Shown here one piece after another: positions 1 through 9,486 of a stretch of 64,000 nt of DNA. The notes beneath the pieces were generated by a model that worked only from the letters and a program-made list of their open reading frames with translations, was not told the DNA's origin and did not search any database. The translations under genes were made by a program, and so were the position numbers. Source of the DNA: CAVTYH01 sp963738835 (lineage in GTDB: Bacteria > Planctomycetota > Planctomycetia > Pirellulales > JADZDJ01); the NCBI GenBank assembly GCA_963738835.1, contig CAVTYH010000002.1, forward strand, positions 310,001-374,000. The letters run 5' to 3'. The stretch's first letter is position 1. Each line of letters begins with the position of its first letter.

Positions 1-770
1 TGAAAAAGCTGATTGCGTACAGCAGCGTCAGCCACATGGGTTTTGTAATTTTGGGTTTCTTCGCGCTCAATCAACTCGGTCTGCAAGGCGGCATCTTGCA
101 GATGGTCAATCACGGCTTGTCGTCCGCCGGGTTGTTCGCCATCGTCGGCATGATTTACGAGCGCTATCACACACGGCAGATCAGCGAACTGGGCGGGCTG
201 GCGAAACGCACGCCGCTGTTGGCCACATTCGCGGTTCTGTTCACCCTGTCAAGCATCGGCTTGCCCGGGCTCAACGGATTCGTCGGCGAGTTTTTGATCC
301 TCGTCGGCATGTTCCAGCGTGCGTGGATCGAAGCGCCGGGGCCGTTGGGCCCGCAACTGATGGTGATTGCCGTCTTGGCCGTCAGCGGCGTGGTCTTGGG
401 GGCGTGGTACATGCTGTGGATGGTGCAGCGGGTATTCTTCGGGCCTCTCAAAGAGGCTCACATTTCACAGTTCGATGCAGAGCGAATTCCCGATCTGCGA
501 TTTCATGAAGCGCTGGCTTTGGCCCCGCTCTTGGTGTTCATCGTGTGGATCGGGCTGTATCCCAAGGTCTTCTTGCAGCCGATTCAACCAGCGGCGGTGC
601 AGATTACCGATCGCACCACAGAGCCATTGAGGCAGTATTACGCTGCTGAGCAGCCAGTGACCCAAATGGGAGTCAGGGATCAGGAGTCGGAAGTCAGCGA
701 CAAAATCCTTGCGATGCAACTGTTACCAGACATCAGGCATCAGACACCAGCCAAATCCGCCGTCCAATGA
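1..770 (+). CDS. nuoM: NADH-quinone oxidoreductase subunit M, C-terminal part
   Basis: Membrane proton-pumping antiporter-like subunit of respiratory complex I. The frame is open from base 3, where it reads LKKLIAYSSVSHMG, the conserved lysine-bearing helix of NuoM; about 256 residues are present and the N-terminal half lies outside the window. Several hydrophobic helices follow. The stop overlaps the nuoN start (ATGA at 767-770), so the two are translationally coupled. The last ~35 residues (from about base 665) are unlike NuoM and come from a short TCAG/GACC-rich repeat of the type also seen inside mnmG. Family assignment is firm. Confidence 0.95.
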   Translation, partial: KKLIAYSSVSHMGFVILGFFALNQLGLQGGILQMVNHGLSSAGLFAIVGMIYERYHTRQISELGGLAKRTPLLATFAVLFTLSSIGLPGLNGFVGEFLILVGMFQRAWIEAPGPLGPQLMVIAVLAVSGVVLGAWYMLWMVQRVFFGPLKEAHISQFDAERIPDLRFHEALALAPLLVFIVWIGLYPKVFLQPIQPAAVQITDRTTEPLRQYYAAEQPVTQMGVRDQESEVSDKILAMQLLPDIRHQTPAKSAVQ

Positions 771-2399
771 CCGATTCCAATACCATCTATTTGCTGCTTC
801 CCGAGATCATCCTGGTCGCTGCGGCTACGCTGATCTACGTGATCGGTGCTTTCGTGCAATTACGGAAGGCGAGCACATGGGCAGCAATAGGTTCGCTCGT
901 GCTGGCGGCGGCGGTCATGTATGCCCAGGACAAAGGACTGGGCCTGTTTTCGGAATCGGCCACCAATTCTGTCACTGCTAGTGGTCCACTAGCAGTCGAT
1001 CTGTTTGGCCATACCATGCGTTGGGGCATTCTGGCCGTCGGGTTGATGCTCGTGCTGATCACCGACCAAAAGACGACTGAAGCGCAGCGTAGCGAAGAAG
1101 CGGGTTCTATTCTGCTGATGCTGGCCGGCTTGTTGCTGGTCGCTGCAGGGAACGAATTGATTCTGTTATTCTTGGGGCTGGAACTCGTTTCGATTCCAAC
1201 CTATGTCGTGCTCTATGTCGGCAAGCACGATGCGCAGGTCAAGAAGCCGCATCAAAATACTTCTTTCTGAGCATCCTCGCCTCGGCGGTCCTGCTTTATG
1301 GGTTCAGTTTTTTGTACGGTGTGGCTGGCTCGACAAGGCTGGCCGATATCGCCCATAAGATTACGCCCTCTTTTGACGGGGACCCGGGCAACAATTTCAG
1401 TCTGATTCTTCCGCCGCTGGCCATGTTGCTAATCTTCGCTGGCCTTGCCTTCCGGCTTACCGCAGTGCCGTTTCACTTTTATGCCCCGGATGTCTATCAG
1501 GGCACCAGCAATGCCAATGCCGGCTTGCTCGCCACGTTGCCGAAAATTGCCGGGCTGGCGGTACTGGTGCGAATTTTAATCGCCGCGATGCCGGGTTGGG
1601 AATCGCTGGGTTGGAAAGCGACGCTGGTGATCTCGATTCTGACGATGACATTCGGCAACATGTTAGCTTTGTGGCAAAATAACATCCGGCGGATGTTGGC
1701 TTACTCGTCCATCGCGCACGCTGGCTATTTGCTTATCGGCGTGGCTGTGGCGCTGGCTGCGCGCACGGTGGAAAATGGCGCGAACTCCACGACCCAAGGA
1801 CTTAACGGCTTGGGCACATCGCTGTTTTATCTTGCCGTCTATATATTCGCCACACTGGGGGCATTTGCAGCACTGGTCTATCTGACCATGGCGATCGGCA
1901 AATTAGCACGCTCGATGATCTGGCAGGGCTCAACCGCATTCACCCGGTCGTGGCGATCACCATGGCCATCTTCATGTTCAGCTTGACTGGCGTTCCACCA
2001 ATGGCCGGCTTCTTTGGAAAATTTGCCCTGTTATTTGGAGCGTTGACGATCGATGAATCGAACGCTCCGGCCGGGGCTGTGCTGCGGCCGTGGTTCATCG
2101 GACTGGCCGTTGTCACAGTGCTCAATGCCGCCATCAGCGCAGCCTATTACCTGCGCGTCATCGGTCACATGTACTTTCGCTCTGCGGAGGGAGAATCGCC
2201 TCGCGCCCAGCGTGGCTTAGGTCCTGTCTGGGCGCTTGCCGCGTGTACGGCTCTCACTATCGGACTGGGATTATTCCCGCGACCTTTGTGGGACGCGACC
2301 AATCGAGCCGGTCGATCGATCGGCGGGCCGCCGACAGAGCAGGCCGCCGCCACTTCTTCACCGGCCACTCATTTAGTGGCAACTCGCTCTTCGCCGTGA
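767..2399 (+). CDS. nuoN: NADH-quinone oxidoreductase subunit N, two frameshifts
   Basis: Complex I membrane subunit, last gene of the nuo operon here. It reads in three frames: 767 to about 1238, then to about 1888, then to 2399. Restoring one missing base at each point gives a continuous 544-residue protein, normal for NuoN. The joins read DAQAQEAASKYF at about 1238 and GDRQISTLDDLAGLNR at about 1890, both typical of the family. The C-terminal part carries FSLTGVPPMAGFFGK. Both breaks are single-base deletions; because nuoN is needed for complex I and the rest is well conserved, assembly error is more likely than decay. Confidence 0.92.
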
Positions 2400-2409
2400 T
2401 AGAGTTCAA

Positions 2410-2476
2410 TAGGTCAGGTTTTAGCCTGACCTACAGCGCAACAGACTGCCTTGCCCAGGCGGCCTCAATGCCTGGG
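2410..2476. repeat. Two adjacent perfect hairpins after nuoN
   Basis: TAGGTCAGG (2410-2418) pairs with CCTGACCTA (2425-2433) over a 6-nt loop, and CCCAGGC (2454-2460) pairs with GCCTGGG (2470-2476). Neither has a T-tract, so they look more like dispersed palindromic repeat units than an intrinsic terminator, although a role in 3' end protection of the nuo mRNA is possible. Confidence 0.6.
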
Positions 2477-2529
2477 AGCCTCAATCTAAATTCGCAGCTT
2501 TGCGAAGTCCGCTTGTGGCAATCGTCTCG

Positions 2530-3960
2530 ATGGAGAATCGACTGAAAATCATGGGTTCGCCACGAATGGCAATTCACGAATTGTCGCGAATTTTGCAATC
2601 GCTTGGCCAGCCGTTGTGTCTGGTTGACGACGAGCGGCGAATCGTATTCCTCAATGAAGCCGGTGCCAATTGGTTTGGAGTTTCAGCCGCTGATTTGATT
2701 GGCCGCACTTGTCATTACCAATCGGGTAATGCAGACTCCGTGGCTGCGGCAGCCGACGCGTTGTGTCCACCGCCCCAATCCTTTCAAGGCCAGCGCGGAG
2801 CTGGCATTGTGGTTAAACCAACCGCCGACGGGCCTGTGGAGCGCCGACGGGCCGAATTCATCCCCTTGGCTGGCCCCAGCGATCTTGCCGCCGGCGTGCT
2901 CATCATACTGGCGAGCGAAAACCTGCCGACTGACTCAGACAAGATGACGACTGCCGCTGCGCCAATGGCCGATGCGGCCGATGAAGCGCAGCAGTTGCAT
3001 GAGGTTGTGGCTCGCTTTCGCAGCGAAATGCACCAGTGGCATCATCCCAATCGACTGGCTGGCCGCAGCCCGGCGATGATCCGAGTCCGAGCTCAAGTGA
3101 AATTGGCGGCAGTCGGCCAGGGCACAGTGCTGATTGTTGGTTCGCCAGGAATTGGCCGGCAGCATGTTGCTCGCACCATCCACGCAGCGGCGCAGGCCAA
3201 GGGCGCCCTAACACCAATTTCCTGTTCGGTGCTGCCGCCGGATTTGATTCGCTCCACAATTGCCGGACTCTTCGATCGCCGCAATTTGAACGATGAGCAG
3301 CCCCCTTCAACCGTTTTACTTCTCGATGTCGATCGGCTGCCGCCTGAATTGCAGCATGAATTGGCGCAGGAGCTGTCCAACGGTTTGCGGAATGTCCGCA
3401 TCATGGCGACGGCCGCCGAGCGGCTCGACGTGTTGGCCGAGCGCGGCGAGTTTCGCGGCGATCTGACGCAGCTATTGAGCACATTAGTCATTGATTTACC
3501 GTCGTTGGACTTGCGGCCCGACGACATTCCGATGCTGGCGCAAATGTTCTTGGAAGATTTGAACACCCAAGGAAGCCGGCAACTTCGCGGCTTCACCGCC
3601 GACGCCATGGACCAATTGGTGCAGTACGGCTGGCCTGGTCAGATCGATGAATTATCAGCCGTAATACGCGAAGCCGCCATGCAGGCGGAAGAAGCCGAAG
3701 TGCGAGCGGCGGACCTGCCGAAACGACTGCGGCACGCCGCTCAGGCTGTCCGCTTCACTCGCCGAACGACAGAAATGATTGATTTGGAAAAGTTTCTTGC
3801 CCGCATCGAAAAGGAACTAATCGAGCGGGCTCTGCGCGAAGCTAAGGGCAACAAGAGCCAGGCGGCACGGCTCCTAGGCTTAACTCGTCCTCGATTGTAT
3901 CGCCGCATGGTTCAGCTCGGACTGGAACACGGAGAGGCCGAAGATCATCCAACGGTATGA
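2530..3960 (+). CDS. PAS / degenerate AAA+ / Fis-type HTH regulator
   Basis: About 476 residues. A PAS-like segment comes first (near LCLVDDERRIVFLNEA), then a region related to the AAA+ domain of sigma-54 activators, then a C-terminal Fis-type helix-turn-helix (KGNKSQAARLLGLTRPRLYR). The ATPase domain is eroded: the Walker A position reads GSPGIGRQH without the usual GKE, Walker B reads LLLDVDRL, and no GAFTGA loop for sigma-54 contact is visible. It probably binds DNA but is unlikely to be a classical sigma-54 activator. ATGs at 2500, 2530, 2551 and 2566 are all possible starts; no clear ribosome site decides between them. Confidence 0.75.
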   Translation: MENRLKIMGSPRMAIHELSRILQSLGQPLCLVDDERRIVFLNEAGANWFGVSAADLIGRTCHYQSGNADSVAAAADALCPPPQSFQGQRGAGIVVKPTADGPVERRRAEFIPLAGPSDLAAGVLIILASENLPTDSDKMTTAAAPMADAADEAQQLHEVVARFRSEMHQWHHPNRLAGRSPAMIRVRAQVKLAAVGQGTVLIVGSPGIGRQHVARTIHAAAQAKGALTPISCSVLPPDLIRSTIAGLFDRRNLNDEQPPSTVLLLDVDRLPPELQHELAQELSNGLRNVRIMATAAERLDVLAERGEFRGDLTQLLSTLVIDLPSLDLRPDDIPMLAQMFLEDLNTQGSRQLRGFTADAMDQLVQYGWPGQIDELSAVIREAAMQAEEAEVRAADLPKRLRHAAQAVRFTRRTTEMIDLEKFLARIEKELIERALREAKGNKSQAARLLGLTRPRLYRRMVQLGLEHGEAEDHPTV

Positions 3961-4072
3961 ATTCGAGCAGCGAGCTCCTTTTTGACTGCGACAGTCGAGC
4001 CAATTGCCGGTTCCACCTACAGTCCCTACGATGAGGGCGCGGACGATGCCGGCTATGCGTTTGGATGGAATC

Positions 4073-4507
4073 ATGAAACTGATCATTTGCGAATCAACCG
4101 GCGAATGGGCAACGGCCGTCCGCCGCCGATTACCGTCGGAAGTGTCGTTGGTTGAAACACGCAGTCTCACGGAAATGTCCGAACGGCTGGATGAATCGCC
4201 AGCCGCGGTCGTCGCTGTGGAATGGTTTGCTGGCAGAGCCGAGATGACGCTGTCCGAAATTACCCGCCTCGGTCGCAAGTATCCGCAGGCGGCTGTGGTT
4301 GTTTTGGCCGACCGCGATTTTTCGTCTCCGCAAAACATTTGTCGCGAGGCCGGTGCAATGCACGTGGTTTTGTCGCGGCGGCGGGTCAGCGAAATTATCG
4401 AAATTATTCGCCATCGATTGCGGTCCGGTAATTGGACGGACCAAGACATCGATGAATCGTCAAGCTTTGAAGATCGCCTGTTGGCTAGCCTTCCGTGGTC
4501 CCACTGA
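4073..4507 (+). CDS. Pseudo-receiver-like protein
   Basis: A 144-residue protein, starting at MKLIICE. Its pattern of hydrophobic strands (KLIICES, AAVVAVEWF, AAVVVLADRDF, MHVVLSRR) resembles a CheY-like receiver fold, but the position expected for the phosphorylated aspartate lies in VAVEWF and has no Asp. It follows the degenerate PAS/AAA/Fis regulator by about 110 bases on the same strand, so the two may act together. An in-frame upstream ATG exists at 4004, but the fold begins at 4073. Function unknown. Confidence 0.6.
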   Translation: MKLIICESTGEWATAVRRRLPSEVSLVETRSLTEMSERLDESPAAVVAVEWFAGRAEMTLSEITRLGRKYPQAAVVVLADRDFSSPQNICREAGAMHVVLSRRRVSEIIEIIRHRLRSGNWTDQDIDESSSFEDRLLASLPWSH

Positions 4508-4565
4508 TCAGGCGGTTGCAAATTCGCCAATTGTTCATCAATAGTCATTTACCTCTGAGGTTTTC

Positions 4566-5646
4566 ATGACTTCTGGCACCATCGATCAAGCCGCGGTTAT
4601 GGCGGCCCTACGTGACTTCAAAGACCCGGAGACGGGTCGTAGCGTCACACAAATGGAGCAGGTACGCGACGTGCAAATTGCGGGCGATGCATTGTCGCTG
4701 ACGCTGGCGCTGACCACACATTCCGCGCCATTGTGGCAAGAAACCAAGGCTGCACTAGAACAAGCGCTCCGCACCCGATTCCCGCAACTAAAAACGGTGG
4801 ATGTCAAGCTGGCGGTTCATTCTCGACCTCCGCAAAAACTTGGACAGATTGGCGTGGCATCCAAGAGCGTGATCGCCGTCGGGTCGGGCAAGGGTGGCGT
4901 CGGGAAAAGCACGATCGCCGCCAGCGTTGCACTGGGATTGGCGCGGTTCCGGCGCAAAAGTCGGACTGCTTGATGCCGACGTCTATGGTCCCAGTATTCC
5001 GCATTTGCTCGGGCTGCACGGCCAGCCGGAGCGCGCGGGAGAAAACAAAATCAAACCGTTTGAATTGGGTGGAATGAAAGTCAACTCGATGGGCTTTTTT
5101 GTGCCGCCCGGCGAAGCGGTCGTGTGGCGCGGTCCAATGCTGCACGGTGCAATTACCCAATTGTTGCGCGACACCGATTGGGGTGAGCTGGATTACTTGA
5201 TCATCGACATGCCGCCGGGCACCGGCGACATCGCGCTAACGCTTTCGCAACTCCTGCCGCTGACCGGCGCAGTGGTGGTCTGCACGCCGCAGGATGTCGC
5301 CCTCTTGGATGCCGTGAAGGCCATTGCCATGTTCTGGAAGGTCAACATTCCGGTGCTGGGTCTGGTCGAGAACATGAGTTATTTCATCTGTCCCGACTGC
5401 GGCAAACGGTACGACATCTTCAGCCACGGTGGCGCCAAGCGACGGGCGGAAGAGCTGAAGATTCCATTCTTGGGCGAAGTGCCGATCAACATTTCCATTC
5501 GCGTGCATGGCGATGAAGGACGCACAGCCGCAAATTTCGAAGACGACAGCGCGCCGTTCTTTGAGGCTATCTGCCATCGTCTCGTGAAGAATCTGGCGGA
5601 TGAACACCGAGCAGCGCCGCCGTTACCGTCGCTATCGGTGCTGTAG
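4566..5646 (+). CDS. mrp: Mrp/ApbC-type iron-sulfur carrier ATPase, one frameshift
   Basis: P-loop ATPase thought to carry Fe-S clusters to apoproteins. An N-terminal MIP18/DUF59 domain (about residues 5-85) is followed by the deviant P-loop GSGKGGVGKS, then LLDADVYGPS, DMPPGTGD and a cluster-binding CxxC (YFICPDCG). An extra base near 4950 (ggttccgg) shifts the frame; removing it gives 359 residues reading LGLARSGAKVGLLDADVYG. GAGG lies about 8 nt before the ATG. The gene ends about 170 bases before a strong terminator. Confidence 0.93.
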
Positions 5647-5813
5647 ATGAGTGTCTGGTCATCTGTTGCCAAGCGGCTTGGTTCGCTCGAAAAAATGATA
5701 CAGCAAAAAAGGCAGGTAGGTGGTTCCGGCAAGTGCCATAAGTCTTGGCCGGGAAAGAGTTTCTACCAGGCCACCGGATGCAAGTTACCCGGTGCCGGTC
5801 CCCCTAAAACGCT

Positions 5814-5850
5814 AGAGCCGCAGGGACCGGCGTGCGGTCCCTGCGGCTCT
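5814..5850. terminator. Strong bidirectional terminator-like hairpin
   Basis: A perfect 16-bp stem: AGAGCCGCAGGGACCG (5814-5829) and its complement (5835-5850) around GCGTG. On the + strand it is followed by TTCTCG and on the - strand by AGCGTTTTA. It sits between the converging mrp and the small Lys-rich gene, so it can serve both. Confidence 0.75.
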
Positions 5851-5898
5851 TTCTCGTCGTGTCGAAAAGAAGGGCAGCGCTATTACGCTGCGAGGCAG

Positions 5899-5967
5899 CT
5901 ACTTCTTCTTCTTCTTCGCTGCCTTCTTCTTGGCTGACTTCTTGGCAGCCTTCTTCTTCTTGGCCAC
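5899..5967 (-). CDS. 22-residue Lys/Ala-rich peptide
   Basis: GTG start at 5967, TAG at 5899. The product is M-A followed by alternating runs of lysine with AA and SA pairs: 14 of 22 residues are Lys, 6 Ala, 1 Ser. This is the composition of the tails of bacterial histone H1-like proteins. A textbook Shine-Dalgarno (GGAGG, complement of 5975-5979) lies 7 nt before the GTG, and the 16-bp terminator lies 49 nt past the stop, so it looks like a complete tiny gene. Binding of DNA or RNA is inferred from charge only. A simple AAG-repeat tract with a fortuitous start is the alternative. Confidence 0.6.
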   Translation of the reverse strand: MAKKKKAAKKSAKKKAAKKKKK

Positions 5968-6392
5968 AGTACATCCTCCGTTAGAGAGTTCGTCGCAAGG
6001 GCGTTGACCCGCCATCTTCGACGGCAGCTCGGCCAGCGTTCTTGTTGACGAAACAACCAACCATAATCGTCATGCACGTCGTCGCGCTGGTGAATCAATA
6101 AAATGCACTAGCGCGAACATCCTGAACAGCGGCGTGTATGATCGTCATGTCCACTATTTGTACGCATCGCGAAAAAAATTGCAACAGCATTTTCAACAAA
6201 TCTTTCATCGCACACCAAAATTTGTCAAGAGCAAGTTGCTGCGCGAACGCTTCACCCATCTCGTTAAGGGATGACAATTTGATCGCGCAGAGGAGCAGAG
6301 ATCACAGAGAATGAAAAACAAATACGAAAAGCTAATTGCGAACTCCGCGCCTCTGCACGAAAAGTATTACTGTTTGAATTGCCGCGACTTGC
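5968..6392. other. Intergenic, no gene seen
   Basis: It contains the ribosome-binding site of the small Lys-rich gene and otherwise AT-richer sequence. An open frame at 6311-6568 (+) runs antisense into the SGNH hydrolase gene and has no family features, so it is not called. Confidence 0.5.
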
Positions 6393-7244
6393 TTAATAGA
6401 ACGACACAACTGTGCCATTTCGCAAGTGCGCCGCGGGCTGTTTGCGGTGCATCTCCACGCCCAAAATTTTTCGGCAATACGGGGCGCGCGATCGCAAAAA
6501 GAGCCAGCGCAACATCGAACCGCGAGCCGGCGTCGACAAAGTTTTTGCATCGTCCTGCCACGGAGTAAGAATCTCTAACCACGCCTGACGCCAATGCCGC
6601 AAACAGATGTGAATTGGATCGGTGCCATACCAATCGCCCTGCTGAGGAACCACCGCCACGCCGCGTGCAGTGCCTAACTGCAGTAACCGATCGTGCAATT
6701 GATTAGCCCGATCGATTACCTCTGTCAATTCCAGATGGCATTTTGGGAAAAAAAGATGCCGAAAGAATAAAAATCGGGCTTCCGTCAAGCCTTTGGCGCT
6801 GTCGATCGGTGGAAGCGTGATGCAAATTCGAGCGTTGACCTCCTGGAGCCGATCCAGTGCGGTTTCAACCCAGGAAATGATCCGCTCGACCGGTACTTCG
6901 TACAAAATGTCGTTGCCGATATCAGTGATTAGCGCCGCGGTAGGAATTTTGGGTTGAGCCGACAGGGTTTCCCACAGCGCGCACTGCACGATTCCTGGCA
7001 GCATGCGGCCCAGAAAATTGCTGTCGATGCCGTACGAGCGACCGTGACCGAGCGCTCCGAGCACTTCCAGCGGCTGGCCCCAAATGTTCTGCGCGGTTTC
7101 AATAACGGTCGAAATTCCGCGCGTCAGATTGCTGGCGCCCAGCAGCACCACGCGTCGAGCCGGCGCGCCATTTTTGGCAAATGTTGCCAAAGTCTCCGAC
7201 GATAATGCTCCGCCGGCTGCAGTCCGTCCAGCCGCCTCATTCAC
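6393..7244 (-). CDS. SGNH/GDSL-family hydrolase
   Basis: About 283 residues. Block I reads VVLLGASNLTRG (Ser in GASN), a GND-type block reads TDIGNDILYE, and the C-terminal catalytic pair is in GTDPIHI (DxxH). These mark an SGNH-fold esterase or lipase-like enzyme; substrate unknown. The start is taken as GTG 7244, which overlaps the TGA of the upstream M50 protease (GTGA), implying translational coupling. The frame stays open further upstream, but only as antisense-like sequence within the protease gene. Confidence 0.75.
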   Translation of the reverse strand: MNEAAGRTAAGGALSSETLATFAKNGAPARRVVLLGASNLTRGISTVIETAQNIWGQPLEVLGALGHGRSYGIDSNFLGRMLPGIVQCALWETLSAQPKIPTAALITDIGNDILYEVPVERIISWVETALDRLQEVNARICITLPPIDSAKGLTEARFLFFRHLFFPKCHLELTEVIDRANQLHDRLLQLGTARGVAVVPQQGDWYGTDPIHICLRHWRQAWLEILTPWQDDAKTLSTPARGSMLRWLFLRSRAPYCRKILGVEMHRKQPAAHLRNGTVVSFY

Positions 7245-8053
7245 CACTGACCTCCGCCAAATCCTCGCCCGCCGCCGAAGTACGCTTGCAACCTCATGAA
7301 GCTGGAATACGCCAGCGAAGCAAACATCAGCCCCATAAACATATCTTCGCGCGTGAATGCCCAGAGGGCAACTCCCGCGGCGGTAGCGATTGAGATCAGA
7401 AGCGAATAGCGAATGCCCTCGCGCGGATGGAACAAAGTAATCACTTCGCGAGAAATCTGCCCGCCGTCGAGTGGGTAGACCGGCAGCAGATTTAGAAGCG
7501 CCCACCAAATGCTGCTGTAAGTGAAGAATAAAACTAGCGCCCTTAGCGCGATCGACGGAAGTGGTCTTCCCTCACGGAGAAAATCCAATCTATGAACGAA
7601 CGGCAGTGGATTTCCAGCGTCGAAGCCGCTAGCGAATACGATGACCATGACTGCGATCGCCGCCAAGATTTGAGCGGCAGGACCGGCGAGAGAAATAATA
7701 ATCTGACGCTTGGGATCGTCGCCCCGGTTGTATCCAGAGCTACGAAACGATCTTTCTGGCACGGCCAACCCCCCGAAATGATACAAAACGATATGCGATT
7801 CAACACCAAAATAACGAAACGCCAATGCGTGTCCCATTTCATGAATTACGATTGATACCAAAGCAGCAAAAGCCCAAATTAATAGGGCGGCACCGATGGT
7901 GATCGCGCCGCGGGAATCATCGAACACACCTGTTGCAAATCCCCAACCCAAAAGCGCATTGGCCACCCAGAACCAGGGCGAAATGCGTACTTCGATGCCC
8001 AGCAGCCGGAAGTGCAGGTCGTAGGGCGTCGGAGTTGGTTCGGCGAGAAGCAA
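7241..8053 (-). CDS. M50-family membrane metalloprotease (site-2 type)
   Basis: 270 residues, several membrane helices. The zinc site HEMGH lies in IVIHEMGHALAFRYFG, and the second conserved motif is NLLPVYPLDGGQ. These are the marks of small M50B rhomboid-like/SpoIVFB-type intramembrane proteases. The apparent start is TTG at 8053 with no clear Shine-Dalgarno, so the N-terminus is uncertain by a few residues. The C-terminus ends in a Gly-rich run. Its 3' end overlaps the SGNH hydrolase start by 4 nt. Confidence 0.85.
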   Translation of the reverse strand: MLLAEPTPTPYDLHFRLLGIEVRISPWFWVANALLGWGFATGVFDDSRGAITIGAALLIWAFAALVSIVIHEMGHALAFRYFGVESHIVLYHFGGLAVPERSFRSSGYNRGDDPKRQIIISLAGPAAQILAAIAVMVIVFASGFDAGNPLPFVHRLDFLREGRPLPSIALRALVLFFTYSSIWWALLNLLPVYPLDGGQISREVITLFHPREGIRYSLLISIATAAGVALWAFTREDMFMGLMFASLAYSSFMRLQAYFGGGRGFGGGQW

Positions 8054-8162
8054 AGGAAAGCTCTAGGTGAGACAAATCGACTATCGATCGCAAGATCGAC
8101 GACCCAGAGAATCATATCACGCCGGACGACTTTAGTTGAGGGCTTCTACAAGTCGTCAGTCG

Positions 8163-9401
8163 TCAGCTTTGAAGCACGGGCAACTGCAACGATTTAAGCG
8201 AAGGTTGCGAATCGTGGTTGACGGTTGGTCTGGCCAAGAGCGCCGCCGCAGGAATCGCGACCGGTTCACAGCTTCCTTCGTGGCAGCCGGATGCTTTCCC
8301 CGACGCACTGGACAGAATTGGCAACGCTGGGCCGATCGGAGTTGGAGATGGCAATGACAACGTTTTAGACATCCGCTCCTTGGGGCGTCGCGAGCCAAAA
8401 ACCACGCTGCGCGCTGCGCCCGACATGCCGCGGAGCGAGCCAAAAGTTTCGCTAACCGCTGTCGGCTCGTAGCCACAGTGCATCATGCAATCGCGACAGC
8501 TTGGATTGCCACTAGCCCGACCGTAGGCGTCCCAATTTGTCGTGTCGAGCAGTTCCTGAAACGACTGCACGTAACCTTCGTCGAGCAAATAGCACGGCTT
8601 CTGCCAACCGAATACGTTGTATGTGGGGTTTCCCCACGGCGTGCATTCCAGCTCCCAGTTGCCTTGCAAGAATTCTAGAAACAGCGGCGAGTGATTGAAC
8701 CGCCACCGCCGCGGCCGCGGTTGCAAGAGCCGTTGAAACAGCCCCACGGTTTTCTCGCGGTGCAGAAAATAGTTTTGATCCGGCGCTTTCGCGTAGCTGT
8801 AGCCAGGAGAAATCATCATGCCTTCCACGCCCAAATCCATCAGCGTGTCGAAAAAACTTCGCAGCCGCTCGGGATTGGCGTCGTCGTACAGCGTGGTGTT
8901 GGTGGTCACACGGAAACCGGCGGCCAGCGCGGATTTGATCGCCGCAATCGCAATGTCGTAGATTCCGGCGCGGCACACCGCGGCGTCGTGCTCTTCGCGC
9001 GGACCATCTAAATGCACCGAGAACGAAAAATGCTTCGACGGCTTAAACCGGCAGAGCGACTCTTCCAACTTGATGGCGTTCGTACAGAGGTAAACGTACT
9101 TCCGCCGCTCAACAAGCCCAGCGACGATTTCATCGATCTGTGGGTGCAGCAGTGGTTCGCCGCCGGGAATCGAGACGATCGGCGCGCCGCACTCTTCGGT
9201 GGCCCGGAAACATTGCTCTGGCGTCAGTTGCTTTCGTAGAATCTCGATCGGATGTTGAATCTTGCCACATCCGGCACAAGCCAGGTTACAGCGCAGCAGC
9301 GGCTCCAGCATCAATACGAGCGGATATCGCTTCTCGCCGCGCCGTTTCTTCCCGAGTACATAACTGGCGACGGTCCACATTTGCGAAAGCGGTACGGCCA
9401 T
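8163..9401 (-). CDS. hpnH: Hopanoid radical SAM protein HpnH
   Basis: 412 residues. A radical SAM protein that joins the adenosyl group to the hopane skeleton in the first step of extended hopanoid synthesis. The cluster motif is CNLACAGC (Cys 38, 42, 45), followed by GGEPLLHP, and a C-terminal DUF3463-type region with Cys pairs (PSCRDCMMHCGYEP). The last ~70 residues are a Ser/Pro-rich tail beyond the usual family end. It lies just downstream of squalene-hopene cyclase on the same strand, which agrees with the role. Confidence 0.92.
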   Translation of the reverse strand: MAVPLSQMWTVASYVLGKKRRGEKRYPLVLMLEPLLRCNLACAGCGKIQHPIEILRKQLTPEQCFRATEECGAPIVSIPGGEPLLHPQIDEIVAGLVERRKYVYLCTNAIKLEESLCRFKPSKHFSFSVHLDGPREEHDAAVCRAGIYDIAIAAIKSALAAGFRVTTNTTLYDDANPERLRSFFDTLMDLGVEGMMISPGYSYAKAPDQNYFLHREKTVGLFQRLLQPRPRRWRFNHSPLFLEFLQGNWELECTPWGNPTYNVFGWQKPCYLLDEGYVQSFQELLDTTNWDAYGRASGNPSCRDCMMHCGYEPTAVSETFGSLRGMSGAARSVVFGSRRPKERMSKTLSLPSPTPIGPALPILSSASGKASGCHEGSCEPVAIPAAALLARPTVNHDSQPSLKSLQLPVLQS

Positions 9402-9486
9402 GAGCAGGGATCAGTTATCGGTGGTCGGTTGTCAGTTGCAGAACATCATTGCCAGCTTATGGCTCAGCAATCTTGCATTTGTGGCG

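Noticed and set aside
767..2399. nuoN and other broken genes as pseudogenes
   Set aside because: Single-base shifts in otherwise well conserved, often essential genes are more simply explained by sequence error; listed as repaired CDSs.
5647..5937. 96-codon frame after mrp
   Set aside because: Runs through the terminator stem and ends in antisense of the small Lys-rich gene (poly-Leu tail); no ribosome site.
6311..6568. 85-codon frame antisense to the SGNH hydrolase end
   Set aside because: No motif, no ribosome site, overlaps a supported gene.
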